DNA from: an uncultured Bacteroidales bacterium
Lineage (GTDB): Bacteria > Bacteroidota > Bacteroidia > Bacteroidales > UBA932
DNA length: 59,909 nt
Assembly (NCBI GenBank): GCA_900541925.1
Contig: UQMB01000016.1
Coordinates: 1 to 59,909, forward strand
Direction: 5' to 3'
The notes under the pieces were generated by a model. That model saw only the letters and a program-made list of their open reading frames with translations, had not been told where the DNA came from and made no database searches. The position numbers were made by a program, and so were the translations under genes. Within the stretch, counting starts at the first letter, position 1, and each line of letters begins with the position of its first letter. Positions 1-7,999 of the stretch are shown piece by piece.

Positions 1-45
1 GTATAAAAAACAAAACCGAGTCAACCTAAATCAGGACTAGACAAT

Positions 46-75
46 CCGTACGGCAGATAGCCGTTTCTCGTACGG
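46..75. repeat. Single copy of the GTAC hairpin repeat (family B)
   Basis: CCGTAC at 46-51 and GTACGG at 70-75 form an inverted repeat separated by exactly 18 bases. The same 6-18-6 layout recurs in tandem at 12563-12646 and 19854-20000, and the 18-base interior keeps a GCC/GGCC core and a TTCT-like 3' end. Function unknown. Confidence 0.6.
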
Positions 76-199
76 AGCCCCGGCTGGCGGTCGCGGTGGA
101 GTTCCGGGAGGTGAAGCATTGACCAGCGGGTGTGGACAAGAGCAGAAGGCGACTATCAGTCATTCGACTTTTTAGTCGCCTTCTTTTGCATCCTGCACG

Positions 200-465
200 G
201 TGGCTGATGCCGCAGAGAGCCATGCGGGGCAGGAGGAATGGCCAGGTAGCAGCGGAAATGCCGAAAACGGCTCACACCTGGCGGCGGCATCGGTCACAGA
301 CGCGGATGGGGTGCATATTGGCGGTTCAGGTAGCAGCGGAAATGCCGAAAACGGCTCACACCTGGCGGAGGTGGATGCCGCAGATGGCCATGCAGGGCAG
401 GTGGAAAGGTCAGGTATGAGCGAAAACGCCGGAACAGGCTCACACCTGGCAGGGGCGGACTCTAT
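200..465. repeat. 84-base tandem repeat (family A), three units
   Basis: The core GGCTCACACCTGGC begins at 269, 353 and 437, an exact 84-base period. Between the cores lie conserved segments such as AGCGGAAATGCCGAAAAC and GATGCCGCAGA. The same family appears in the opposite orientation at 20041-20222. Because 84 is a multiple of three, one frame stays open and yields 28-residue repeats, but there is no sign of a start, a promoter or codon bias, so it is called a repeat and not a gene. The stretch 471-720 after it holds nothing I recognise. Confidence 0.75.
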
Positions 466-720
466 GTGAGGCCTCGCGCGGAGGTGTGGTGATGTGTGCG
501 GCGCGACCAGGTGCGCGGTGGCGTATAGTAGTGGCGCAGGTGCGGCGGAAGTTTATGATGGCGAGGTGGCTGCAGAGCAGATGCGATGTAAGCCCGAACG
601 GCCCGATGTGGCGGCTGTGCTCCGGATACGGTTTACCAACCAGAAATGTCTATCATATCGTAATTGGCGGCTGTGCCCCGGAATACAAAAAGCGGGCGAC
701 CTTTCGGCCGTCCGCTTGCG

Positions 721-794
721 CTCCCCTTCTAGGACTTGAACCTAGGACCCCCTGATTAACAGTCAGGTGCTCTAACCAACTGAGCTAAAGAGGA
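721..794 (-). tRNA. tRNA-Asn (anticodon GUU)
   Basis: The reverse strand folds into a 74-base cloverleaf: a 7-bp acceptor stem (TCCTCTT with AAGGGGA, one G-T pair), discriminator G, an anticodon stem-loop CTGACTGTTAATCAG with anticodon GTT, and a TTCAAGT T-loop. CCA is not encoded. A canonical promoter lies just upstream. Confidence 0.95.
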
Positions 795-823
795 ATTTTA
801 CCCTAACTCGCGTTTCGGGATTG

Positions 824-855
824 CAAATATACGGCAAAATCTTAAAAGCGCAAAA
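824..855 (-). promoter_or_regulatory. Promoter of tRNA-Asn
   Basis: On the minus strand TTTTG (855-851) is followed after 19 bases by TATATTTG (831-824), matching the Bacteroidota -33/-7 consensus. The same -7 octamer and spacing precede tRNA-Leu at 21738. Confidence 0.75.
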
Positions 856-1008
856 ATATTTCGCCTTTTTTTGAAAACTTTTCCGTTCTGGACGCGTTTG
901 AGGCGGCACCGGACCAAGGTCAGGCTTGCAACCGACAGGTGTCTTGATATTCCTTCGGCTGACCTCGGGTATGACCAGCAGTCAGGACGAGCGATTCCAG
1001 GTTTGATC

Positions 1009-1153
1009 CCGTCAGCCTCGGTCACGACCATGTGCCCTGGAGATGCCTGTGAGCCGTCTTGGCCTGACCGACCGGCCCTACCAGGGTGGGTCGGTCACGG
1101 ACCCCGTCGGTAGAACGCTGTCTGGAGGGGGCGGGCATGACCGAGGCTGACGG
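1009..1153. repeat. Nested inverted repeat in the intergenic region
   Basis: CCGTCAGCCTCGGTCA (1009-1024) is perfectly complementary to 1138-1153. Inside it, TGACCGACC (1064-1072) pairs with GGTCGGTCA (1089-1097). The 145-bp unit could be a small non-autonomous element or a structured RNA. The rest of 856-1483 has no credible gene; it also contains an imperfect direct repeat around CATAGAAACCAGCCCCAGC (1268 and 1333). Confidence 0.55.
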
Positions 1154-1483
1154 AAGTGATTCGCTTGTCGCCCCGGCCTGCTACTCCGGGCTCACCCTGA
1201 AACTTGTTCGCGGTGATGGTTTGGAGAACGCGTGTCCGGAAGGATGCAAGGTCTGAGAAGCCGACCCCATAGAAACCAGCCCCAGCGGAATAGAAATGAC
1301 GATGACCCGGGCGAGCCTGACCAGCGTTCGCGCATAGAACCCAGCCCCCAGCGAAACCATTCTCCGAGGAAATTGAGGCCTGAAGATAGTGCAGCAAGAA
1401 AGCGAAGCCGGGAGAAAAACACGGGCTGGTCGGGAGTTCCAAGTTTTGGTCGGGGCGGGTAGTGGAAATCGGCAGATTTTGCG

Positions 1484-1491
1484 TACTTTTG
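1484..1491 (+). promoter_or_regulatory. -7 box upstream of the HU-CCDC81 operon
   Basis: TACTTTTG fits TAnnTTTG. Only seven bases separate it from the ATG at 1499, so the transcript would start at or next to the start codon. No good -33 TTG is visible at the usual spacing. Confidence 0.55.
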
Positions 1492-1498
1492 TTGTATT

Positions 1499-2710
1499 AT
1501 GGATGTTGCGCTTTTGTCCACTATGATATCCGAGCTGATAACCGACCACAACAGGGTCGGCCTGCCCGGTTTAGGCACCTTCGTGGCGGAGGTGGTCCCG
1601 GCCACTTTCTCCGACAAGGGATACACGATAAATCCCCCTTACCGTCGCCTGTCTTTCCACCCGAGCCGCTCGGAAGACACGCTGCTGATAGATTTCTATG
1701 CGGCGTCCAATGGCATTTCCAAGGAGGCGGCAGGATTGTATCTCAAGCAGTTCCTCGGGGAGATGAAGTCTGTGCTCAAGGAGCGTAAGACAATAATGCT
1801 GCCTGGCCTTGGCCGCCTGCGCGCTACCGTGGAGAACAATTTTTTCTTCGTGCCAGATCCGGATCTGGATATATATCCTGATGGATTCGCGCTCAAGCCT
1901 CTGTCCCTCAAGACTATATCCATGGCGGACGAGGTGGAGATACCGTTCTTCCCGCCGATGGAGGAAGAGATGGAGGTGAAAGGAGCCGCAGAGGTAGAAG
2001 GGGAGGGCGCCGGAGCAGCGGAGGCGCGGGAAATGTCAGAAAACAAGGAAGAAACGGGCGGGCCGGTGTCCCCGGAGAGCACCCAGCCGGAGAGCACCCA
2101 GCCGGAGCAGCAGCAATCAGAACCGGCACCGCACCAGGCATCGCAGCCTGAGTCTGAACAGCTTCAGCCAGAATCAGAACCGACACCGCAACCGGAGCAA
2201 CAGCCCGAGCCTGGGGAGCAAGAGCCGCAGTCCGAATCTGAGCAGTCTCAACCGGAAACAGAGCTGCAACTTCAGGCAGAGCAACCGCAACCCGAGTCTG
2301 AACAGCTTCAGCCAGAATCAGAACCGGCACCGCAACCGGAGCAACAGCCCGGGCCTGGGGAACAAGAACCGCAGCCGCGACCAGAGCAGCCGCAGCCGCA
2401 ACCCGAATCTGAACAGTCTCAACCGGAAACAGAGCTGCAGCTTCAGGCAGAGCAACCGCAGCCGCAGGCAGAGCAGCCGCAGCCGCAGCCTAAACAGGAA
2501 ACAAGGCAACCAGAGCCGCAGCCGCAGAGCCGTCCGGAGACCGGGCCTGTGCATGCGCCACGCCGCTTCCGCTGGTGGATACCTCTGCTCGTGCTGCTTG
2601 CCGTGGCCGCAGTCGCCCTGCTGGCATTCCTTACGGTGGCCCAGGTGGCGCCGGACTTCATCGATTCCATATTGTACACTCCAGAAGAACTCAGAATAAT
2701 CAATTACTGA
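1499..2710 (+). CDS. HU-CCDC81-like DNA-binding domain protein with a membrane anchor
   Basis: A 403-residue protein. Residues 1-130 look like the paired HU-like domains of the bacterial CCDC81 family (LPGLGTFVAE and LPGLGRLRAT mark the two copies). Residues about 185-350 are a Gln/Pro/Glu-rich linker, and residues about 358-380 form one hydrophobic segment followed by a short tail. Relatives in Bacteroidota usually have this HU pair, a linker and a membrane segment, often with a C-terminal SPOR domain that binds peptidoglycan; no SPOR domain is present here. The linker carries a 144-bp (48-residue) duplication (copies begin at 2150 and 2294). It is the first gene of a six-gene run involved in cell-wall metabolism. 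Its role is probably structural or cell-envelope related rather than nucleoid packing; this is inference. Confidence 0.8.
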   Translation: MDVALLSTMISELITDHNRVGLPGLGTFVAEVVPATFSDKGYTINPPYRRLSFHPSRSEDTLLIDFYAASNGISKEAAGLYLKQFLGEMKSVLKERKTIMLPGLGRLRATVENNFFFVPDPDLDIYPDGFALKPLSLKTISMADEVEIPFFPPMEEEMEVKGAAEVEGEGAGAAEAREMSENKEETGGPVSPESTQPESTQPEQQQSEPAPHQASQPESEQLQPESEPTPQPEQQPEPGEQEPQSESEQSQPETELQLQAEQPQPESEQLQPESEPAPQPEQQPGPGEQEPQPRPEQPQPQPESEQSQPETELQLQAEQPQPQAEQPQPQPKQETRQPEPQPQSRPETGPVHAPRRFRWWIPLLVLLAVAAVALLAFLTVAQVAPDFIDSILYTPEELRIINY

Positions 2711-3486
2711 TGACTGATTTGATATATCCAGCCTCGACGGCCCCGCTTCTCCGCGGAAGCGACAGGTCGGCGGCATCCGAGATGCTGCCGGTGGTGGACG
2801 AGCACGGCAATGTGGTCGCGCAGGCGTCCCGGGCATTCTGTCACGGCCGAATCGCAGGCCAGATGACAGGTCCGGTGCGGCAAAGCGCCGCCGCCATCCA
2901 AACAGCATCCGCCGCCGCCATCCAACCAGCATCCGCCACAAACAGCCAAACGGCAGCCACCGCCCAGCAGCCAAAAGCCGCATCCCCCCAGCCTGCATCA
3001 ACCGCAACACCCCAGCCGGCAGCCACCAGTCCAGCCGCCACCGCTGCCCAGCCGGCGGCAAAGCCGCTGCACCCTGTGGTCCACCTCCACATAATCAGCC
3101 GCGACGGCAGCATCTACCTCCAGCAGCGAAGCGCGTCCAAGGACTTCCTGCCCCTCAAGTGGGACACGGCCGTCGGCGGTCATGTGGCCTACGGGGAATA
3201 TGTCCTGGAGGCACTCTACCGCGAGGCCTCAGAAGAGCTCGGATTCACAGACTTCAACCCGGTCTTCATAACATCCTATGTCTATGAATCAGAGAGGGAG
3301 AGGGAACTTGTCAATGTATTCGCGACAGTCGGGGACTTTATCCTGAAGCCGGACGGAGATGAGGTGACGGACGGCAGGTACTGGTCGCCGGAAGAGATAG
3401 AGGCCGCAACCGGCATGTCCATCCTGACCCCAAACTTCGAATCCGAATACCACAAGATAAAGGATTCCCTTCAAGCCCTTCTGTGA
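2710..3486 (+). CDS. Nudix hydrolase with a low-complexity insertion
   Basis: A 258-residue protein. ATG at 2710 shares its A with the upstream TGA stop, so translation is probably coupled. The Nudix box is complete: GHVAYGEYV, then REASEELGF at about residues 155-177. The opening segment (LPVVDEHGNVVAQASRAFCH) and the later HPVVHLHI segment are normally almost adjacent in this isopentenyl-diphosphate-isomerase-like Nudix group. Here about 65 residues rich in Ala, Gln, Pro, Thr and Ser separate them (about residues 55-117). The active site is intact, so the enzyme is probably functional. The substrate cannot be read from sequence; a nucleoside-diphosphate derivative is expected for the family. 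Confidence 0.85.
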   Translation: MTDLIYPASTAPLLRGSDRSAASEMLPVVDEHGNVVAQASRAFCHGRIAGQMTGPVRQSAAAIQTASAAAIQPASATNSQTAATAQQPKAASPQPASTATPQPAATSPAATAAQPAAKPLHPVVHLHIISRDGSIYLQQRSASKDFLPLKWDTAVGGHVAYGEYVLEALYREASEELGFTDFNPVFITSYVYESERERELVNVFATVGDFILKPDGDEVTDGRYWSPEEIEAATGMSILTPNFESEYHKIKDSLQALL

Positions 3487-5567
3487 TGCAGGAACTCGAC
3501 AAATTCATCAATGACCAGCTTTCCGTCTGGCCTCTTGCCGCAGCCAACTTCCGTGCCCTCAAGTCCGCCAGGACCAGGCAGTTGGACGTGGACGGACTGC
3601 TGTGCACGGTCCAGTGCAACCCCCGCCGCATACTGTCAAGTACGGCCGACACCACCCCGCAGGCCATAGCCGCACGCAAGTGCTTCCTCTGCGCAGACAA
3701 CAGGCCGGCAGAGCAGTTCCACCTCAAATTCGAGGGCCGCAAGGGGAGGATGTACAATATCCAGGTCAACCCATACCCGATTTTCCCGGGGCACTTGGTG
3801 ATAGTACGCGAAGAGCACATCCCGCAGGCGATATGGCACCATTTCCCGGACATGCTCGATTTCGCGATGAAATACAGGGACTACACGGTATTCTACAATG
3901 GCCCAGGCAGCGGGGCCTCAGCTCCGGACCACCTGCATTTCCAGGCGGTGCCGAGGCTTTCCATGCCGCTCGAGAGGGCGGTGGACGCATACCTCGACAA
4001 ACCGGGCGAGGTCCTCGCATCCGTCAAGGACGCGACCATGTACCGCTATGCCGGGTTTGCAGAAGGGGTGTTCGCGCTCAAGGCCACGACATCCAAGTCC
4101 ATGGCAAAACTTTTCTATCGGCTGCTTGACTGCACCGACAAGGTTGAGGGCGACATCGAACCGAAATTCAATCTTTTCGCCTATTGCCGTGACGGGGAGT
4201 ACAGGGCTTTCGTCACGCTCCGCGCCGCCAAGCGCTCGCACCACTATTATTCGGATGGTCCCGACCATCTGACCATCAGCCCCGGAGCGGCCGACATGGC
4301 CGGTTTCTTCGTGGCCCCGTTCGAAGAGGATTTCGAGAAGGTGACATCCGCCGACCTTGAGGAGATGCTCTCCGAGGTCTCGATCTCCCGCGAGGAACGC
4401 GAGATGATAGAGTGGCGTCTCACGCGCACACAGCCCAAGGTCAGCGTCGGCATCCTGTCCGCCAAGGAGATACGTTTCGAGATCATCTCCGACGGAGCCG
4501 GCCCGCAGAAAGTCATCTGGCAGGACGGCCGCATAGTCTACAACGGGATGATATATGATGAGTTGTACTTCGACTCCATCACCCGTTCCACGCTTTTCGC
4601 CGAAGCCTCGTTCATCCTATACGACGTGGTGATAGGGATAGACTTCCACTGGCAGCAGAAGCGCACCCTGAAGTTTGCCGGAGGGCTGAAATTCATCGTG
4701 GAGGGAGACTGCATCACTGCGGTGAACTGCATCGGCATGGAGAACTACCTGCTCAGCGTCATATCTTCGGAGATGAAGTCGTCCTCCTCGCTCGAACTCC
4801 TCAAGGCCCATGCGGTCATCTCGCGGAGCTGGCTGCTCGCCAGGATGGAGGAGAGAAAGTCGGGCGGAGCGGCCCCGCATCGGGAGTTCGACGTCTGCGC
4901 CGACGACCATTGCCAGCGGTATCAGGGACTTGCCATGGCCGTGGGGGAGAGCGTCCGCCGGGCCATAGACCAGACATGGGGGCAGGTGCTCAGATATCGC
5001 GGCGCTCTCTGCGACACGCGTTATTCCAAGTGCTGCGGGGGGCGCACGGAACTCTACAGCACATGCTGGGAAGACAAGGACTTCCCGTACCTGCAAAGCG
5101 TGGAGGACCGCTTCTGCGACTGCGAGCATTCGGAGATTCTCCCGCAGGTGCTCAACGACTACGACATGCGCACCATGGATTTTCACGACTGGACGGTGAA
5201 GTATTCCAGAGAAGAGCTTTCGACACTTGTCCATAGACGGACCGGAGTCGATTACGGTGAGATTATCTCGCTGGAGCCGGTGGAACGAGGCCCTTCAGGA
5301 CGTATCAAGTACTTGAGAATCAACGGTACCAAGCATTCTGCCGTCATCGGCAAGGAACTGGCCATACGCCGCGCATTGAGCGAGACACACCTCAAGAGTT
5401 CAGCCTTCGAGGTCACGGCGGACGGAGACTTCTTCGTCCTCAGAGGCCGCGGCTGGGGGCACGGTGTCGGACTCTGCCAGATAGGCGCCGCCGTCATGGC
5501 TTCGGAAGGATACGATTACAGGCAGATACTATCTCACTACTATGTCGGAGCGGAAGTTGAGCAGTAA
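3486..5567 (+). CDS. DUF4922 / SpoIID-LytB fusion protein
   Basis: A 693-residue protein; ATG at 3486 overlaps the previous stop (TGATG). The first 300 residues form a DUF4922 module related to HIT/GalT-type phosphorylases: NPYPIFPGHLVIV, and then DHLHFQ, which gives the HxHxQ signature. Residues about 380-690 form a SpoIID/LytB domain (LSVISSEMKSSSSLELLKA with the expected catalytic Glu in SEM, and the closing GRGWGHGVGLCQIGA). SpoIID proteins are lytic transglycosylases acting on denuded glycan strands. No signal peptide is visible, which is odd for an enzyme that should act on the wall. The neighbours AmpG and NamZ suggest a role in muropeptide release or recycling. Confidence 0.85.
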   Translation: MQELDKFINDQLSVWPLAAANFRALKSARTRQLDVDGLLCTVQCNPRRILSSTADTTPQAIAARKCFLCADNRPAEQFHLKFEGRKGRMYNIQVNPYPIFPGHLVIVREEHIPQAIWHHFPDMLDFAMKYRDYTVFYNGPGSGASAPDHLHFQAVPRLSMPLERAVDAYLDKPGEVLASVKDATMYRYAGFAEGVFALKATTSKSMAKLFYRLLDCTDKVEGDIEPKFNLFAYCRDGEYRAFVTLRAAKRSHHYYSDGPDHLTISPGAADMAGFFVAPFEEDFEKVTSADLEEMLSEVSISREEREMIEWRLTRTQPKVSVGILSAKEIRFEIISDGAGPQKVIWQDGRIVYNGMIYDELYFDSITRSTLFAEASFILYDVVIGIDFHWQQKRTLKFAGGLKFIVEGDCITAVNCIGMENYLLSVISSEMKSSSSLELLKAHAVISRSWLLARMEERKSGGAAPHREFDVCADDHCQRYQGLAMAVGESVRRAIDQTWGQVLRYRGALCDTRYSKCCGGRTELYSTCWEDKDFPYLQSVEDRFCDCEHSEILPQVLNDYDMRTMDFHDWTVKYSREELSTLVHRRTGVDYGEIISLEPVERGPSGRIKYLRINGTKHSAVIGKELAIRRALSETHLKSSAFEVTADGDFFVLRGRGWGHGVGLCQIGAAVMASEGYDYRQILSHYYVGAEVEQ

Positions 5568-6792
5568 TCCGTGGGCTTGGGTGCCCACCCTCTACTTCGC
5601 GGAGGGCATACCGTACTTCATCGTGAACGTCATATCCGTCACGATGTTCAAGCGGCTCGGAATGTCCAACGGGGATGTCGCCGCCTATACGGCCCTGCTG
5701 TATCTCCCGTGGGTCATCAAACCGCTCTGGAGCCCGTTCGTGGACGTAATCCGCACCAAGCGCTGGTGGATTCTCGCCATGCAGGCCCTCGTCACAGCCG
5801 GCTTCGCCGCGCTCGCCCTGTCCGTGAGTCCGGACGCTTTCGGGCTGTCCATAGTGTGTTTCTACATAATAGCCTTCGCCTCCGCCACCCACGATATTGC
5901 GGCGGACGGCTTCTACCTCATCGCCCTTGACGAGAAGCGGCAGTCGCTGTTCGTGGGCATCCGGAGCACGTTCTACCGCATATCGTCCGTGTTCGGACAG
6001 GGGGTGCTGGTCGTGCTTGCCGGCATCCTTGAGACCCGGCTGGGGAATATCCCGGCCGCGTGGAGCCTTACCATTGGAGGAGCTTCTGTGCTTTTCGCCC
6101 TGATTACGCTCTGGCACCTTTTCTCCCTCCCCAAGGTCGAGCGGGCCGGGGGCGGCAGGAACGCATCCGAGATTGCACGGGAGTTCTCCCGCGCCTGGGT
6201 GACATTTTTCCGTAAGGACGGGGTCTGGCTCGCTGTCGTGTTCATGCTGCTTTACAGGCTTCCGGAGGCGCTGTCCGTCAAGATGTTGACCCCTTTCCTT
6301 CTGGACGCTCCCGCGGATGGCGGGCTTGGCCTGAGCACTGCCGACTCGGGGCTCGTCTACGGGACTGTGGGTGTGATCGCCCTGACGGTCGGCGGCATAC
6401 TTGGCGGGGTTTTCGCCGCCTCGAAGGGGCTGAAGAGGTCGCTCTGGCCGATGTCGCTTTCCCTTGCCCTGCCTTGTGCCGTCTACCTCTACATGGCTGT
6501 GGCCCAGCCTTCGGCGATGTGGGTCGTGTACCTGTGCGTGGCCTTCGACCAGTTGGGCTACGGTTTCGGTTTCACCGCCTACATGCTCTACATGATGCGC
6601 TTCTCCGAGGGGGAGTTCAAGACTTCCCACTACGCTATATGCACGGCCTTCATGGCCCTTTCAATGATGCTCCCGGGCTTCTTCGCCGGCTGGCTGCAGG
6701 AGGCTGTCGGGTATGTTGGATTCTTCATAATCGTAATGCTATGTTGTCTGGCAACCGTTTTCGTCACTTTCTTTGCGCGGCGGCGCTGCTGA
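5542..6792 (+). CDS. AmpG-like muropeptide permease (MFS)
   Basis: A 416-residue, about 12-TM major facilitator protein. The opening WVPTLYFAEGIPYFIVN and the PWVIKPLWSPFVD segment are typical of the AmpG/PAT group, which imports GlcNAc-anhydroMurNAc peptides or related compounds. The start lies 26 bases inside the preceding gene, which supports coupled translation. Between a SpoIID-type enzyme and a NamZ-type muramidase, recycling of cell-wall fragments is the most natural substrate assignment. An acetyl-CoA/sugar transporter of the same superfamily remains possible. Confidence 0.8.
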   Translation: MSERKLSSNPWAWVPTLYFAEGIPYFIVNVISVTMFKRLGMSNGDVAAYTALLYLPWVIKPLWSPFVDVIRTKRWWILAMQALVTAGFAALALSVSPDAFGLSIVCFYIIAFASATHDIAADGFYLIALDEKRQSLFVGIRSTFYRISSVFGQGVLVVLAGILETRLGNIPAAWSLTIGGASVLFALITLWHLFSLPKVERAGGGRNASEIAREFSRAWVTFFRKDGVWLAVVFMLLYRLPEALSVKMLTPFLLDAPADGGLGLSTADSGLVYGTVGVIALTVGGILGGVFAASKGLKRSLWPMSLSLALPCAVYLYMAVAQPSAMWVVYLCVAFDQLGYGFGFTAYMLYMMRFSEGEFKTSHYAICTAFMALSMMLPGFFAGWLQEAVGYVGFFIIVMLCCLATVFVTFFARRRC

Positions 6793-7997
6793 TCGCCGTC
6801 TGCGCGCAGGCCCGGGTCAAACCCGGCATCGAAGTTCTCCGTGACCGCGGCTTCTCCGGCCTTTCCGGTATGAGGGTCGGCCTGGTCACCAATCCTTCCG
6901 GGGTTGATTCCCAGCTCAACTCGACCATAGACATCCTCTATGGCGCTCCTGGTGTGGAGCTTGTGGCTCTTTTCGCCCCCGAACACGGGGTGCGCGGCGA
7001 CATTTACGCCGGCGGCAAGGTGGAATCCGGCCGGGATCCGCGCACAGGGCTGCCGGTGCATTCGCTGTACGGCGCCACACGCGAGCCGTCGCAGGAGATG
7101 CTCAAGGGCCTGGACATCATGATCTATGACATTCAGGATGTCGGCAGCCGTTCCTATACGTTCATCTCAACCCTCGGGCTGGTGATGCGCGCCTGCGCCG
7201 AGGCGGAGATTCCCGTGATGGTGCTGGACAGACCCAACCCTCTCGGCGGCAAGAAGGTGGAGGGGCCGCTGGTGGAGCCTGGGTTCAACTCGTTCGTCAG
7301 CCAGTACCGCATCCCCTATGTCTATGGGCTGACAGTGGGCGAACTTGCGATGCTCATCAACGAGGAAGGCCTCAACCGCGGGCAGAACGGCAAGGAAGAG
7401 CCCCGCAAATGCAGCCTGTTCGTGGTGCCTATGGAGGGGTGGAGCCGCGACATGCTTTTCAACGACACCGGCCTGCCGTGGGTGCTCCCGTCCCCGAACA
7501 TCCCGTATCCCGAGAGCGCGGTATGCTACCCGTCAGCCGGCCTGATAGGGGAGATGTACAACTACCTCAACATAGGCATAGGCTACACCCTGCCGTTCGC
7601 GACCTTCGCGGAGGAATGGGTGGATGCCGACAGGCTCAAGGAAGTGCTTGACAGTTACGAGGTTCCAGGGGTCGCATGGCGCACCGTACACTACAAGCCG
7701 ACTTCCGGCAGGCTCTCCGGCAAACTGATCCACGGGGTCCAGTACTACTACACGGACTATGAGGCCGCGACCATAACTCTGACCCAGTTCTATGTGATGC
7801 AGGCCGTCTGGGAACTCTACGGCAAGAACCCGTTCGTCCTCTCCGCCGAGCGCATACCGATGTTCAACAAGGTCTGCGGCACTGATTTTGTCAGCAACAC
7901 TTTCGGGCAGAGCCTCAAGGTGTCGGACATCGCGGACTTCTGGTGCGCAGATGCGGAGACATTCAAGCGACTGTCCGCCAAATATTATCTTTATTGA
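6741..7997 (+). CDS. namZ: Exo-beta-N-acetylmuramidase, NamZ/DUF1343 family
   Basis: A 418-residue protein of the DUF1343 family, now known as NamZ (glycoside hydrolase family GH171), which removes non-reducing terminal MurNAc from glycans. Family landmarks are visible: GLVTNPSG, LFAPEHGVRG, YDIQDVGSRSYTFI, LDRPNPLGG and LPWVLPSPNIP. The chosen ATG at 6741 gives an N-terminal signal peptide (FLCAAALLIAVCAQA), so the enzyme is exported. The gene overlaps ampG by 52 bases. Together the two genes suggest a periplasmic MurNAc-releasing step next to a fragment importer. Confidence 0.88.
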   Translation: MLSGNRFRHFLCAAALLIAVCAQARVKPGIEVLRDRGFSGLSGMRVGLVTNPSGVDSQLNSTIDILYGAPGVELVALFAPEHGVRGDIYAGGKVESGRDPRTGLPVHSLYGATREPSQEMLKGLDIMIYDIQDVGSRSYTFISTLGLVMRACAEAEIPVMVLDRPNPLGGKKVEGPLVEPGFNSFVSQYRIPYVYGLTVGELAMLINEEGLNRGQNGKEEPRKCSLFVVPMEGWSRDMLFNDTGLPWVLPSPNIPYPESAVCYPSAGLIGEMYNYLNIGIGYTLPFATFAEEWVDADRLKEVLDSYEVPGVAWRTVHYKPTSGRLSGKLIHGVQYYYTDYEAATITLTQFYVMQAVWELYGKNPFVLSAERIPMFNKVCGTDFVSNTFGQSLKVSDIADFWCADAETFKRLSAKYYLY

Positions 7998-7999
7998 TT

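Noticed and set aside
200..469. Open frame of 89 codons over the family A array as a real gene
   Set aside because: The frame is kept only because the repeat is 84 bases long; there is no promoter or family match, and the other copy lies in the opposite orientation in another gap.
2080..2540. Separate minus-strand genes over the Gln/Pro-rich linker
   Set aside because: Frames such as 1914-2330 and 2318-3061 on the minus strand arise from repetitive CAG/CCG-rich codons of the sense gene.
5494..6630. Long antisense frame of 378 codons opposite the AmpG-like gene
   Set aside because: It is the shadow of a GC-rich membrane protein gene; the sense strand has clear family motifs and TM helices.
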